Source: Shewanella algae (GTDB lineage: Bacteria > Pseudomonadota > Gammaproteobacteria > Enterobacterales > Shewanellaceae). From it: a stretch of 64,000 nucleotides of DNA. The translations under genes and the position numbers were made by a program. The stretch lies in NCBI RefSeq assembly GCF_009183365.2, contig NZ_CP068230.1, positions 4,431,001 to 4,495,000 on the forward strand. Direction: 5' to 3'. Shown piece by piece: positions 28,369 through 37,412 of the stretch (positions are counted from its first letter, which is position 1; each line of letters opens with the position of its first letter). The notes under the pieces are model-generated. The model was not told the DNA's origin, did not search any database, and saw nothing but the letters and a program-made list of their open reading frames with translations.

Positions 28369-30381
28369 TTACTTCTTGAACATATCCCGCAGGTTGGCAA
28401 TATTGGCCTTGCCGGTTTCCATCCGTTGCTGCTCACTCTGCTGCGGCTTGCGGTTTTCCCAGATAAGGTCGTCCTGAGGCAGTTCCATCAAAAAGCGGCT
28501 GGGTTCGCAACGCATGGTTTCGCCGAATTGGCGCCGCTCACGGCAAAGCATAAACCACAGCTCTTTCTGGGCCCGGGTGATGCCAACATAAGCCAGACGC
28601 CGCTCTTCATCGACATTGTCTTCATCTATGCTGGTTTGATGCGGCAGAATCCGCTCTTCCACTCCCACCATAAACACATAGGGAAACTCCAGCCCCTTGG
28701 AGGCGTGCAGTGTCATCAACTGCACCTGATCGCCGCCCTCATCCTCATTGTTTCTTTCCATCATGTCCCTGAGCGTCAGCCTATTGACCACTTCGGGTAG
28801 GCTCATGGGCTCATCCAGATCGTCACCGGCCAGCATCTCTGTCACCCAGCGATACAGCTCGGAGATATTTTTCATCCGCATCTCGGCCGCCTTGGCGCTG
28901 GCACTGGTTTCGTAGAGATAGTCTTCATAGTTGATTTTGCGGATCAACTGCTTGATGGCATCAACCCCTTCACCACGCTGAGCGATTTCACCGGTATCGA
29001 CAATGAAACGACCAAACTCATACAGTGAGCCCATAGCCGCCGATGGCAGATGATGGTTCAATTCAGCGTCGAAAATCGCCTCAAACATGGAGATATGCTT
29101 CTGATTGGCAAAATTCCCCAGTTTTTCCAAAGTTGCCGGACCAATTCCGCGTTTAGGGAGGTTGACGATACGCAGGAAGGCATTGTCGTCATCCGGGTTC
29201 ACCACCAAGCGCAGATAGGCCATGATGTCCTTGATTTCGGCTCTGGCAAAGAATGAGGTACCACCACTGAGCTTGTAGGGAATACGGTTGGTCATCAGCG
29301 CCCGCTCCAACAAACGGGATTGGTGATTTCCCCGATAGAGAATGGCGTACTCGCCATAACTGGTCTTGCCCATAAACTTGTGGCGAATAATTTCGGCCAC
29401 CACCCGTTCCGCTTCCTGCTCTTCGTTGGAGGCAAACAGTACCCGCAGCGGCTCGCCATAGGCCAACTCACTGAACAGCGACTTATCATACACATGGGGA
29501 TTGTTGGCGATCAGAATATTGGCCGCCCGCAATATTCGCTGACTGGAGCGATAGTTTTGTTCCAGCTTAATGAGCTTGAGCTCGGGAAAGTCTTTGCCCA
29601 GCAGCACCAGGTTTTGTGGCTTGGCACCGCGCCAGGAGTAGATGGACTGGTCATCATCGCCCACCACAGTAAAACGTGCCCGCTCTCCCACCAGTAATTT
29701 AACCAGTTCATACTGGCTGGTGTTGGTATCCTGATATTCATCTACCAACAGGTAACGGATCCTCGCCTGCCAACGGACTCTGACATCGGCGTTATGCCGC
29801 AGCAACAGGGTCGGCAGCAGGATAAGGTCGTCAAAATCCAGCGCATTGTATGCCTTCATATGCTGGGCGTAACGCTGATAAAGGAGCGCGAACAGTTGTT
29901 CCTGTTCACCCTTGGCTATCTTGCGGGCATGATCCGGGATCACCAAGCCCCCCTTCCAATTGGAGATCATGGTCGCCAGCGCCCGCAGCAGATCTTTGTC
30001 CTCCTGTAGCTCGTCCTGGGTCAGCTCTTTAAGCAGAGCCAAGGTGTCCTGATCGTCAAACAGAGAGAACCCGGCCTTTAGGCCCAAAGTCTTGTGTTCA
30101 CGCTTGATGATTTCCAACCCCAGGGTATGGAAGGTAGAGATCCACAACCCCCTTGCTTCTTTACGGCCCATGGATTGAGCCACCCGCTCTTTCATCTCCC
30201 GTGCTGCCTTGTTGGTAAAAGTCACAGCGGCGATATGCTTGGCCTGATAACCACACTTCTGCACCAAATGGGCTATCTTGTTGATGATAACCCGTGTTTT
30301 GCCACTGCCGGCTCCAGCCAATACCAGGCAGGGACCGGAAACATAATGGACGGCTTCATTCTGGGCAGGATTGAGCTTCAT
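28369..30381 (-). CDS. rep: ATP-dependent DNA helicase Rep
   Basis: The 670-aa protein is a superfamily 1A helicase that moves 3' to 5', and in E. coli it helps replication forks pass bound proteins. Visible motifs are the Q-like N-terminus MKLNPAQNEAVHYV, Walker A LAGAGSGKT, TFTNKAAREMKERV (motif Ia), VDEYQDTN (motif II), GDDDQSIYSWRGA (motif III), EQNYRSSQRIL (motif IV), TLHASKGLEFPYVF (motif V) and VGITRAQKELWF (motif VI). Length and motif sequence fit Rep better than UvrD. It ends 21 bp from the convergent GGDEF-EAL gene. No clear terminator is visible between them. Confidence 0.95.
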   Translation of the reverse strand: MKLNPAQNEAVHYVSGPCLVLAGAGSGKTRVIINKIAHLVQKCGYQAKHIAAVTFTNKAAREMKERVAQSMGRKEARGLWISTFHTLGLEIIKREHKTLGLKAGFSLFDDQDTLALLKELTQDELQEDKDLLRALATMISNWKGGLVIPDHARKIAKGEQEQLFALLYQRYAQHMKAYNALDFDDLILLPTLLLRHNADVRVRWQARIRYLLVDEYQDTNTSQYELVKLLVGERARFTVVGDDDQSIYSWRGAKPQNLVLLGKDFPELKLIKLEQNYRSSQRILRAANILIANNPHVYDKSLFSELAYGEPLRVLFASNEEQEAERVVAEIIRHKFMGKTSYGEYAILYRGNHQSRLLERALMTNRIPYKLSGGTSFFARAEIKDIMAYLRLVVNPDDDNAFLRIVNLPKRGIGPATLEKLGNFANQKHISMFEAIFDAELNHHLPSAAMGSLYEFGRFIVDTGEIAQRGEGVDAIKQLIRKINYEDYLYETSASAKAAEMRMKNISELYRWVTEMLAGDDLDEPMSLPEVVNRLTLRDMMERNNEDEGGDQVQLMTLHASKGLEFPYVFMVGVEERILPHQTSIDEDNVDEERRLAYVGITRAQKELWFMLCRERRQFGETMRCEPSRFLMELPQDDLIWENRKPQQSEQQRMETGKANIANLRDMFKK

Positions 30382-30642
30382 GGGTTATCGATATCTCACA
30401 CAAGGAAGGTTTAGAGGCTGAGATCATACCAGAATCAGTGCCGGAGGCAGCCCCAAAATCCCCTTAGGGAAGTGCTTCTTGCAAAGGACTAGGGCCATTT
30501 GCTGCGAACCACGCCTTGCATCCGGCCTGTAAGCCGACGCAGAGCACACATGGGACTTGTTCGCACCTTCCTTAGGTTAACCTTGGGTTCAGTACGGCCT
30601 ATAAGTTACAATCAGTTAAAACCTTGCCAGTGGATTAAAGAG

Positions 30643-30897
30643 ATGATCAACCCCAAGAAAATTGAAGAAATGGCCAAACAGCTGAGCGAAAACCTGCCTT
30701 CAGGGCTGAAGCAATTTGCCGGCGAGTTTGAAGAGCGCAGCAAGCAAGTACTGCAACACCAGTTGCTGAAACTGGATCTGGTCTCCCGGGAAGAGTTTGA
30801 AGTGCAGCAGCATGTATTGCTCAAGACCCGCGAAAAGCTGGAAGCCCTGCAAGCCAGAGTCGAGGCACTGGAAGCCAAGGCTGAACAGGCAGAGTAA
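30643..30897 (+). CDS. ubiK: Ubiquinone biosynthesis accessory factor UbiK (BMFP family)
   Basis: The 84-aa protein (E. coli YqiC/UbiK type) has an amphipathic N-terminal half (MINPKKIEEMAKQLSENLPSGLKQ) and a C-terminal coiled coil (EKLEALQARVEALEAKAE) that gives trimers. It assists aerobic ubiquinone synthesis with the Ubi metabolon. The ATG at 30643 was chosen because family members start at MINPKK. An in-frame upstream extension (from 30499) has no family similarity. The gene is followed by a strong hairpin shared with the convergent gene. Confidence 0.93.
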   Translation: MINPKKIEEMAKQLSENLPSGLKQFAGEFEERSKQVLQHQLLKLDLVSREEFEVQQHVLLKTREKLEALQARVEALEAKAEQAE

Positions 30898-30917
30898 TAC
30901 CTCTCACCCCAAAATGG

Positions 30918-30948
30918 ATAAGGCCGCTCATGAGCGGCCTTATGTTTT
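30918..30948. terminator. Shared terminator between ubiK and the convergent outer-membrane protein gene
   Basis: A perfect 26-bp palindrome (ataaggccgctca / tgagcggccttat) is followed by gtttt on the plus strand. It lies between two converging genes and can serve both directions. Confidence 0.82.
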
Positions 30949-30960
30949 AACACGGCTAAA

Positions 30961-31926
30961 TTAGAGCATATGCCGATAGCCCAGAGTAAAGGCGATATCC
31001 GTGCTGTTATCCATGTTGAGGAAGTTTTCAATCACAGTGAACTCTATGGCGCTGCGATCCAGATAATAACGGTAGCCCAGCAAGGCTTCATTTGAGGCTT
31101 CAGAGAAGTCGTCATCCGACTCGGCCATTCCCTCGTATCTGTGGTACTCCAGCATCCAGCCATGACGCCCGACACGGTATTCATAGCCCAGGCCGACCAT
31201 CAAAGCGTTGGACTTATAGGGTACATCCGACAACACCTCTTCGTCCTGACGAAAGCTCAGACCAAGTGTTGAATGGAAGTTGTGCCGTCCGTTGCGATAG
31301 CTGTAATTAAGCTGCAACGCCTGTTCAAAGTTCTCATTGGCAAAAGGCCCCGAGCCCACATAGTTGTAATACAGGCTGCCCCCCACAGACAGGCCGTGGT
31401 GCTCATTTTGCAGCAGTTGATACCCCAGATAGACGTTGAAGGCGTTATTCATCGTCTTGCCGCCAAAATCACTGAGATCGATACCGTGTTGCTTGGAGTA
31501 AATCTGATTCTGGTTTCGCGGCTGATGCTCACGACCGTTCTGATCGAAACCGAAGGAATCGTGGAACCACATGGTCAGCGAATCCAAGTGGTTATTGCCA
31601 CTGAAACGCCAAGTGTAATTGGCGTCCAGCATCCAACGGTCATCGATTTGCCACTTGAGACCACCAGTTAAGGAGTTGTGATAGTAATCGGCCAGATAAT
31701 CGTCCGTCTCGGCCCACACACTGGCGATGTTACCGGTCAGATACCATTCTTTTTGTCCCTCAGCCATGGAAAAGCCCGAGCGCAACATGGGGGCCAGGCT
31801 ACTGGATTGCAGGGGAGACTGGGCATAGACCCGCAGCGGCCCATAGTCATCAAAATCGGCCAGTTCAGCATGCAGGGGCAAACTGAAAAAAAACGGCAAC
31901 CAACAGATTTTGGAAAAGTTCTTCAT
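30961..31926 (-). CDS. DUF3187-like outer-membrane beta-barrel protein
   Basis: The 321-aa protein has a signal peptide (MKNFSKICWLPFFFSLPLHA) followed by alternating aromatic beta-strand patterns (KWQIDDRWMLDANYTWRFSG, GGSLYYNYVGSG, ALLGYRYYLDRSAIEFTVIENF). It ends in an outer-membrane-type strand (IAFTLGYRHML). The layout resembles DUF3187 proteins of marine gammaproteobacteria, which have no assigned function. Start choice: ATG 31926. An in-frame GTG (31938) four codons upstream is possible. It is divergent from creD, with 272 bp between the two genes. Confidence 0.75.
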   Translation of the reverse strand: MKNFSKICWLPFFFSLPLHAELADFDDYGPLRVYAQSPLQSSSLAPMLRSGFSMAEGQKEWYLTGNIASVWAETDDYLADYYHNSLTGGLKWQIDDRWMLDANYTWRFSGNNHLDSLTMWFHDSFGFDQNGREHQPRNQNQIYSKQHGIDLSDFGGKTMNNAFNVYLGYQLLQNEHHGLSVGGSLYYNYVGSGPFANENFEQALQLNYSYRNGRHNFHSTLGLSFRQDEEVLSDVPYKSNALMVGLGYEYRVGRHGWMLEYHRYEGMAESDDDFSEASNEALLGYRYYLDRSAIEFTVIENFLNMDNSTDIAFTLGYRHML

Positions 31927-32018
31927 AGGTATCTTCACAGCAGATTGTATAGGCGGTTATTTTAAATGACTGCAGCATTGATTCACACTCATTATAGATG
32001 ATTCAATCACGACCACAT

Positions 32019-32154
32019 TGTCATAATAAATGTGACAGTAACAGCAGAATCCCTTGAGCATAACATCCAAGAAGCCAAATCAGACCGGGGCAAAAAGGGC
32101 CGTGCCATAATTTCGCCATTATTGATCAGTGACTTGTCATGATATGTCAGGTCA
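32019..32154. promoter_or_regulatory. Two TGTCA-containing inverted repeats between the DUF3187 gene and creD
   Basis: TGTCA at 32019-32023 and TGACA at 32033-32037 form one palindrome. A second, longer one spans 32130-32154 (arms TGACTTGTCAT and ATGTCAGGTCA, imperfect), 45 bases before the creD start. They look like operator sites for a dimeric regulator. No E. coli-type cre tag (two TTCAC six bases apart) is present. Confidence 0.4.
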
Positions 32155-32198
32155 AATCTGTTCTAATACTGCCACTATAGGTTAAAGGAACATACCTC

Positions 32199-33620
32199 AT
32201 GTTTGAAATTATCGTCCTGGTGGTAGCGCTGGCCTTTCTTGGTGCCATGGGTTTCGGGGCTTATCTGCTGCTGAAAAGCGTGATGAAGAAACAAAACGGC
32301 CAAGCGGCGCTGCCTCAATTCAAATCCAAATTAACGCTCAAACTCTTTGCTGTGGCCATGGTGGGCCTGTTGTCATTGATACCGCTTGGGATGATCCAGG
32401 ATCTCAGCCAGGACAGAGAAAGCCTCTATCGCCAAGTGGTGCGCGAGATAGGCCACACCTGGGGCGATTCCCAAACCTTGGCCGGTCCGGTTTTGGTACT
32501 GCCGTTTCGCTATGAAGTGATCTCCGACAGCAATATCGACGGCAAACAGCACCGCAGTCGCCAGGTTTACAGCGATGAACTCTTGATCCTGCCCAAAGGC
32601 ATGACACTGGATGCCGGTCTGCAGCACGAATTCCGCCATCGCGGTATCTATCAGTCACTCGTATATCTGGGACAAGTCAAGGGTCAGGCCAACTTCGAAC
32701 TGCCCAAGGTCAATATCCCAGGCTTACTCGGCTTTGATTATAACCAGGCCCGGCTGGTGTTCGGCGTTTCAGCCAACCAGGCTATTGAGACTGTCAGCCG
32801 TTTTAATCTGGCTGGAGAGCAGGGCATGCCCAGCTTGATGTCAGGTACAGGCCTGGATAACACAGGCGGCCTTGGCCGCGGCTTTCATCGCACCATAGCG
32901 CTGGATCCGAGCCAAGGTGAATATCAACTGACCTTCCAGCTCAGCCTCAGGGGTTCTGAAGGCTTGGAGGTACTACCGCTGGCGGAACTGAGCCAGATAG
33001 ATATCCATGCCGATTGGCCGCATCCCAGCTTCCAGGGTTACCTGCCCGCCAGCCGTAATCTCAGCACTGAAGGTTTTGATGCCAACTGGCAGATAAGCCA
33101 TCTGAGTCGTAACTTCCCTCAGGTATTCCGCGCCAGTGATGGCCGGGATCTTACCGAGATCAGTGCCAGTGTTACCCTGTTCGAACCCGTGACTCACTAC
33201 GGCAAGATAGAAAGGTCACTCAAGTACGGCATACTCTTTATCTTACTGACCTACATACTGCTGCTGATCTTCGAGCTGGGCAACAAGTCACGCCTCAGCG
33301 CAGTACAGTATCTGATGGTGGGTGGCGCCATGTGCCTCTTCTATCTATTGCTGCTGTCGCTGTCAGAACACCTGCTGTTTTTAACCGCTTATCTGGTGGC
33401 CGCGGCGGTTCCCCTGCTCAGCATTCCACTTTATGTCGCCAGTGCCAGTGGCAGTCGACGCCAAGGAGCTATAGTTGCGGCCATGCTGGCGAGTCTCTAC
33501 GGCGTACTCTACTCCATACTCCAGTTGGAAGATTACGCCCTCTTGATGGGAACCGGACTGTTGGTACTGATCATGCTGGTGCTAATGTACCTCACCCGTC
33601 ACCAACAAATTGAAGAGTAG
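32199..33620 (+). CDS. creD: CreD-family inner-membrane protein
   Basis: The 473-aa protein has an N-terminal membrane segment (~4-27), another at ~50-70 (LFAVAMVGLLSLIPLGMI), a large periplasmic region with the family pattern GPVLVLPF.. and ELLILPKG, and a C-terminal cluster of helices (~340-465: YGILFILLTYILLLIFEL ... YLMVGGAMCLFYLLLLSLSEHLLFLTAYLVAAAVPLL). CreD is linked to envelope integrity and beta-lactam or colicin response in species with CreBC. No creB or creC lies nearby. The RBS AAAGGAAC is well placed. The protein is about 20 residues longer at the N-terminus than E. coli CreD. Confidence 0.9.
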   Translation: MFEIIVLVVALAFLGAMGFGAYLLLKSVMKKQNGQAALPQFKSKLTLKLFAVAMVGLLSLIPLGMIQDLSQDRESLYRQVVREIGHTWGDSQTLAGPVLVLPFRYEVISDSNIDGKQHRSRQVYSDELLILPKGMTLDAGLQHEFRHRGIYQSLVYLGQVKGQANFELPKVNIPGLLGFDYNQARLVFGVSANQAIETVSRFNLAGEQGMPSLMSGTGLDNTGGLGRGFHRTIALDPSQGEYQLTFQLSLRGSEGLEVLPLAELSQIDIHADWPHPSFQGYLPASRNLSTEGFDANWQISHLSRNFPQVFRASDGRDLTEISASVTLFEPVTHYGKIERSLKYGILFILLTYILLLIFELGNKSRLSAVQYLMVGGAMCLFYLLLLSLSEHLLFLTAYLVAAAVPLLSIPLYVASASGSRRQGAIVAAMLASLYGVLYSILQLEDYALLMGTGLLVLIMLVLMYLTRHQQIEE

Positions 33621-33636
33621 TATTTACTGCCAACCA

Positions 33637-33668
33637 ACGGCTGCCACACTTGGGCAGCCGTTTTTTTA
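33637..33668 (+). terminator. Terminator after creD
   Basis: Arms acggctgcc (33637-33645) and ggcagccgt (33653-33661) are followed by seven T. Confidence 0.88.
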
Positions 33669-33788
33669 CAAGTGTGCTGACAAACTGCCGCCCAAAGGGC
33701 CTACTTCGACGGAGGACGCCATTAATGCTTGCCGCGTTCCTCCCCTCTGGCACAATGGCGGTTTGTCCGTTCCGATAAGGGTGTATTA

Positions 33789-34556
33789 ATGAAATATGCA
33801 GCCGTCCCTTTGACCTCTCTGGCCATTTGTTGGCTGTTTCTGCTCAGCTTGCCGCTGGCGCTGTTTTCCCTGTCAGAGCCGCTCTTCCCTTGGCTCAATC
33901 TCGATAGCGCCGCCGCTCAGTTTTGGTACTGGTTAACCGTGTCCGGTTCGGCGCCCTGGGGCGTAAGCACCGTGTTGTTGGTGTTTGCCATCAGCTTTTT
34001 TATCCTGCCAAGGGGCAGCTGGCTGAAGATGATGTTCTGCACTTCGCTGGGCTTGGTGCTGTGTTTGCTGCTCAATGAACAGCTCAAGCTGGTATTTGCA
34101 GAATCCCGGCCCTATATCGAATGGCTGTCCCACCAGCAGCATCTGGATATCAAGGAGTTCTACAGCATAGACAAGTACGCCCGCAGGGAACTGCTGGCAC
34201 AGGTTCTTCCCGGGGTATCACCGCTGGATATGCCCATCTCGGCACAGATCCAGCGCCACTGGCAGATAGAAACTGGGTTTTCCTTTCCCTCCGGCCATAC
34301 CATTTTTGCCGTGACCCTGACTATGTGCAGCAGTTTCTTTCTGCTAAGGCACAATAATCTCTGGCTTCCGGCGCTGCTTATCTGCTGGGCGCTGCTGATG
34401 GGGCTGAGCCGCATGTTGCTGGGAATGCACTGGAGTGTCGATGTATTGACCTCGACCCTGCTGGGGGGGCTGCTGTCGGCCCTGGCTATCTATGTCGGCA
34501 GCCACAGCTATCGCCGCCTGGAACCTTGGTTCACAGGGGCTGTGAGTAAAGGCTGA
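33789..34556 (+). CDS. PAP2-family membrane phosphatase (PgpB-like)
   Basis: The 255-aa integral membrane protein shows the three acid-phosphatase motifs: KLVFAESRP, FPSGHT and SRMLLGMHWSVDV. These contain the catalytic histidines. Six hydrophobic segments are visible. The family removes phosphate from phosphatidylglycerol phosphate, undecaprenyl pyrophosphate and similar lipids, and PgpB does all of these in E. coli. ATG 33789 with AAGGG eight bases upstream was preferred to a TTG 60 bases earlier. It ends at a bidirectional terminator facing the aminotransferase gene. Confidence 0.87.
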   Translation: MKYAAVPLTSLAICWLFLLSLPLALFSLSEPLFPWLNLDSAAAQFWYWLTVSGSAPWGVSTVLLVFAISFFILPRGSWLKMMFCTSLGLVLCLLLNEQLKLVFAESRPYIEWLSHQQHLDIKEFYSIDKYARRELLAQVLPGVSPLDMPISAQIQRHWQIETGFSFPSGHTIFAVTLTMCSSFFLLRHNNLWLPALLICWALLMGLSRMLLGMHWSVDVLTSTLLGGLLSALAIYVGSHSYRRLEPWFTGAVSKG

Positions 34557-34561
34557 AACGA

Positions 34562-34589
34562 AAACGCCCCGTCATTGAACGGGGCGTTT
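34562..34589. terminator. Bidirectional terminator between the PAP2 and aminotransferase genes
   Basis: Arms aaacgccccgt (34562-34572) and acggggcgttt (34579-34589) form an 11-bp stem with A/T tracts on both sides, between convergent genes. Confidence 0.85.
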
Positions 34590-34599
34590 ATCTATAGGA

Positions 34600-35730
34600 T
34601 CAGTTGAGCACTTCGGCCAGGGCCCGCAGGCACAAGGCAACATTTTCCCGTCTGGCACCGTAACCCATCAGGCCGATACGCCAAGCCTTTCCGGCCAAGG
34701 CGCCGAGGCCGGCACCTATCTCCAGATTATAGTTATCCAACAGCTGCTTTCTCACGGCGCCATCATCGACACCTTGCGGGATATAAACCGCGTTGAGTTG
34801 CGGCAAGCGGCTCTGCTCGGCCACCACAAATTCAAGCCCCATGGACTCAAGCCCCTGACGCAGCAAAAGGTGCATATCCCGGTGGCGCTGCCAGGCATTT
34901 TCCAGCCCCTCTTCGGCCAGTAACCGCAGCGCTTCGTGCAGTGAGTACAGAGCATTAACAGGCGCCGTGTGGTGATAACTGCGCTTGCCATCACCGCTCC
35001 AATAACCCATCACCAGGGACTGGTCCAGGAACCAGCTCTGCACCGGGCTCTTGCGCGCCTTGAGTTTGGCCACAGCGGCCGGTGAGAAAGACACGGGAGA
35101 CAACCCAGGCACACAGGAGAGGCACTTTTGACTGCCGGAATAGATGGCATCTATGCCCCAATCATCGACTCTGAGCTCGACGCCTCCGAGGGAAGTTACG
35201 GCATCGACAATCGACAGACAGCTGTGCTCACGCGCCAAGGCGCACAGTGTTTTGGCGTCGGAAAGCGCGCCGGTGGAGGTTTCGGCGTGCACAAAGGCCA
35301 GGAAGGCGGCATCGGGATGCGCCTTCAGCGCAGCTTCCACCACTTCTGGGTCAACCGCTGTACCCCATTCGAAATCCAGCATCACCGCCTCGGCGCCAAT
35401 CCGCTCGACGTTCTGGCGCATTCTGTCGCCAAACACCCCATTACGGCAGACAATCACCTTTTCGCCCGGCTCCACCAGGTTGACGAAGCAGGTCTCCATA
35501 CCGGCGCTGCCCGGGGCAGATACCGCTATAGTCATCTCGTTGCGGGTTTGAAACGCATATTGAATGAGGCTCTTGAGCTCATCCATCATGGCCACAAACA
35601 GAGGATCCAGATGCCCGACCGTCGGCCGCGACTGCGCCGCCAATACCTGAGGATAGACATCCGAAGGGCCGGGGCCCATCAGGATCCGGCGGGGAGGGTT
35701 GAAAGCGCTAACCGAGGGTGCAGCAAACAT
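34600..35730 (-). CDS. Class V aminotransferase, alanine-glyoxylate / serine-pyruvate type
   Basis: The 376-aa PLP enzyme shows MGPGPSDVYPQVLAAQSRPTVGHLDP near the N-terminus, IVDAVTSLGGVELRVDDWGIDAIYSGSQKCLS with the PLP lysine in SGSQK, and a C-terminal WRIGLMGYGA. These fit the AGXT/SPT group, which moves amino groups from alanine or serine to glyoxylate or pyruvate. It lacks the N-terminal LLFTPGP..T pattern of PhnW, so it is unlikely to be the missing 2-aminoethylphosphonate transaminase of the phn cluster at 55-59 kb. AAGGAG precedes the ATG. It lies downstream of ilvA on the same strand with 127 bp between them and may be read separately. Confidence 0.88.
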   Translation of the reverse strand: MFAAPSVSAFNPPRRILMGPGPSDVYPQVLAAQSRPTVGHLDPLFVAMMDELKSLIQYAFQTRNEMTIAVSAPGSAGMETCFVNLVEPGEKVIVCRNGVFGDRMRQNVERIGAEAVMLDFEWGTAVDPEVVEAALKAHPDAAFLAFVHAETSTGALSDAKTLCALAREHSCLSIVDAVTSLGGVELRVDDWGIDAIYSGSQKCLSCVPGLSPVSFSPAAVAKLKARKSPVQSWFLDQSLVMGYWSGDGKRSYHHTAPVNALYSLHEALRLLAEEGLENAWQRHRDMHLLLRQGLESMGLEFVVAEQSRLPQLNAVYIPQGVDDGAVRKQLLDNYNLEIGAGLGALAGKAWRIGLMGYGARRENVALCLRALAEVLN

Positions 35731-35857
35731 CTTGGCTCTCCTTACAAGAGGTTTCAGGGTACGGATTAGAATAATAACTCAAGACCATAGCATAAAACTG
35801 ACCGCCGGACTGCCCCTGCTTTTGGCGAAGACAGTCGACCTTTTCCCTTTCAGGATC

Positions 35858-37411
35858 TCACTGGCCTGGGCGCGCCAGAAACAGCCGGTAGGCGGGGTTA
35901 TCCGTCTCGTCCTGACAGACAAACCCCAACTCATCCAGAAACCGACCAAAGGCGGCTTCATCGGCCTTGGGCACTTCAAAGCCGGCCAGCACCCGCCCAA
36001 AGGCGGCGCCATGGTTGCGATAGTGAAATAGACTGATGTTCCACTTGCTCTTCAACGTCGTGAGAAACTGCAGCAATGCCCCCGGATGCTCCGGGAATTC
36101 AAAGCTGAGCAGTTTTTCCTCCAAAGGCTCGGGTGGCAAGCCGCCCACCATATAACGCACATGCAGTTTGGCCGCTTCATCGGCAGAAAGATCCTGCACC
36201 GCAAAACCGGCACTCTCCAGAGATGAGATAATCGCCTGCAGCTCGCTGACACCTTCGCTAAGACGGATCCCGGCAAAGACCACGGCGCGATCGCGCCCGC
36301 TGAAACGGTAGTTGAACTCTGTCATCACCCGCCGCTCCAGCAGTTCACAAAAATGCAGGAAGGAGCCAGGCCTTTCCGGAATGGTCACTGCCAGCACCGC
36401 CTCTTTATGCTCGCCCAGTTCGCAGCGCTCAGACACATATCTCAGGCTGTGAAAATTCACATTAGCCCCGCTGAGAATCGCCGCCAATTTCTCGCCCTTG
36501 CCCTTGTCACCGACATACTTTTTTAGCCCGGCCAGCGACAAAGCACCGGCCGGTTCGGCAATGGCGCGGGTATCCTCAAAGATATCCTTGACCGCGGCGC
36601 AGATTTCATCTGAGCTGACAGTCACCACTTCATCGACATATTCCCGCGCCAATCGAAAAGGCTCTTGACCTATACGCTTAACCGCCACCCCATCGGCAAA
36701 CAATCCCACCTGCTCCAGCGTCACAGGTTCATCGGCTTCCAGCGCCGCCTTGAGACAGGCGGCATCTTCCGGCTCGACGCCGATGATCTTCACCTCAGGC
36801 ATTACGGCTTTGTAGTAAGCGGCAATTCCGGCGATTAAGCCACCGCCACCCACTGGCACAAACACCACTTCAAGATCTCTTTGCTGCTGCAGCATCTCCT
36901 GGGCAACCGTGCCCTGCCCGGCGATCACCGCCTCATCATCGAAGGGGGGAATAAACACCCGCCCCTCATCCTGGGCCAACGCCATGGCATACTGATTGGC
37001 CTGATCGAACGACTGCCCATGAAGCACCACATTGCCGCCGAGGCGGCGCACCGCATCTATCTTGATGTCCGGGGTGGTAGTAGGCATCACTATCACGGCG
37101 TCGACCCCGCGACTCGAAGCCGACATGGCAACACCCTGGGCGTGATTACCGGCCGAGGCACATACCACTCCGTTTTCGCACTCAGCGGGGCTCAAGGCGG
37201 CGATACGATTATAGGCGCCGCGCAGCTTGAACGAGTGTACCGGTTGCATATCCTCGCGCTTGAGAAACACCTGGCAGCCCAAACGGGCCGACAGCTTGTT
37301 CAGACTCGACAGCGGGGTAACCCGCGCCACATCATAGACATGGGACAAGAGGATCTTCTGTAGATAATAGTTGGCCAGCGACAGCTGACTCTTGGATGCC
37401 AGCGCCAACAT
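35858..37411 (-). CDS. ilvA: Biosynthetic threonine ammonia-lyase
   Basis: The 517-aa enzyme converts threonine to 2-oxobutanoate, the first step of isoleucine synthesis. The PLP lysine is Lys62 (VHSFKLRGAYNR) and the phosphate-binding loop is GGGGLIAG. Two C-terminal ACT-like domains (~330-410 and ~425-510), beginning ..AVLAVTIPERPGSFLHFCELL and ..LLSFEFPEHPGALLQFL, give feedback control by isoleucine and valine. The ATG overlaps the ilvD stop region, one base beyond it. An upstream in-frame extension that runs into ilvD is not real. It is the last gene of the ilvGMDA unit. Confidence 0.96.
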   Translation of the reverse strand: MLALASKSQLSLANYYLQKILLSHVYDVARVTPLSSLNKLSARLGCQVFLKREDMQPVHSFKLRGAYNRIAALSPAECENGVVCASAGNHAQGVAMSASSRGVDAVIVMPTTTPDIKIDAVRRLGGNVVLHGQSFDQANQYAMALAQDEGRVFIPPFDDEAVIAGQGTVAQEMLQQQRDLEVVFVPVGGGGLIAGIAAYYKAVMPEVKIIGVEPEDAACLKAALEADEPVTLEQVGLFADGVAVKRIGQEPFRLAREYVDEVVTVSSDEICAAVKDIFEDTRAIAEPAGALSLAGLKKYVGDKGKGEKLAAILSGANVNFHSLRYVSERCELGEHKEAVLAVTIPERPGSFLHFCELLERRVMTEFNYRFSGRDRAVVFAGIRLSEGVSELQAIISSLESAGFAVQDLSADEAAKLHVRYMVGGLPPEPLEEKLLSFEFPEHPGALLQFLTTLKSKWNISLFHYRNHGAAFGRVLAGFEVPKADEAAFGRFLDELGFVCQDETDNPAYRLFLARPGQ

Positions 37412-37412
37412 A

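Noticed and set aside
30499..30642. N-terminal extension of ubiK
   Set aside because: The extra 48 codons have no similarity to the family, which begins at MINPKK.
31979..32198. CreB-type cre tag upstream of creD
   Set aside because: Only a single TTCAC occurs (about 31982); the required second copy six bases on is absent.
34600..35730. The class V aminotransferase as the missing PhnW
   Set aside because: Its motifs fit alanine-glyoxylate/serine-pyruvate enzymes, and it is 20 kb from the phn genes.
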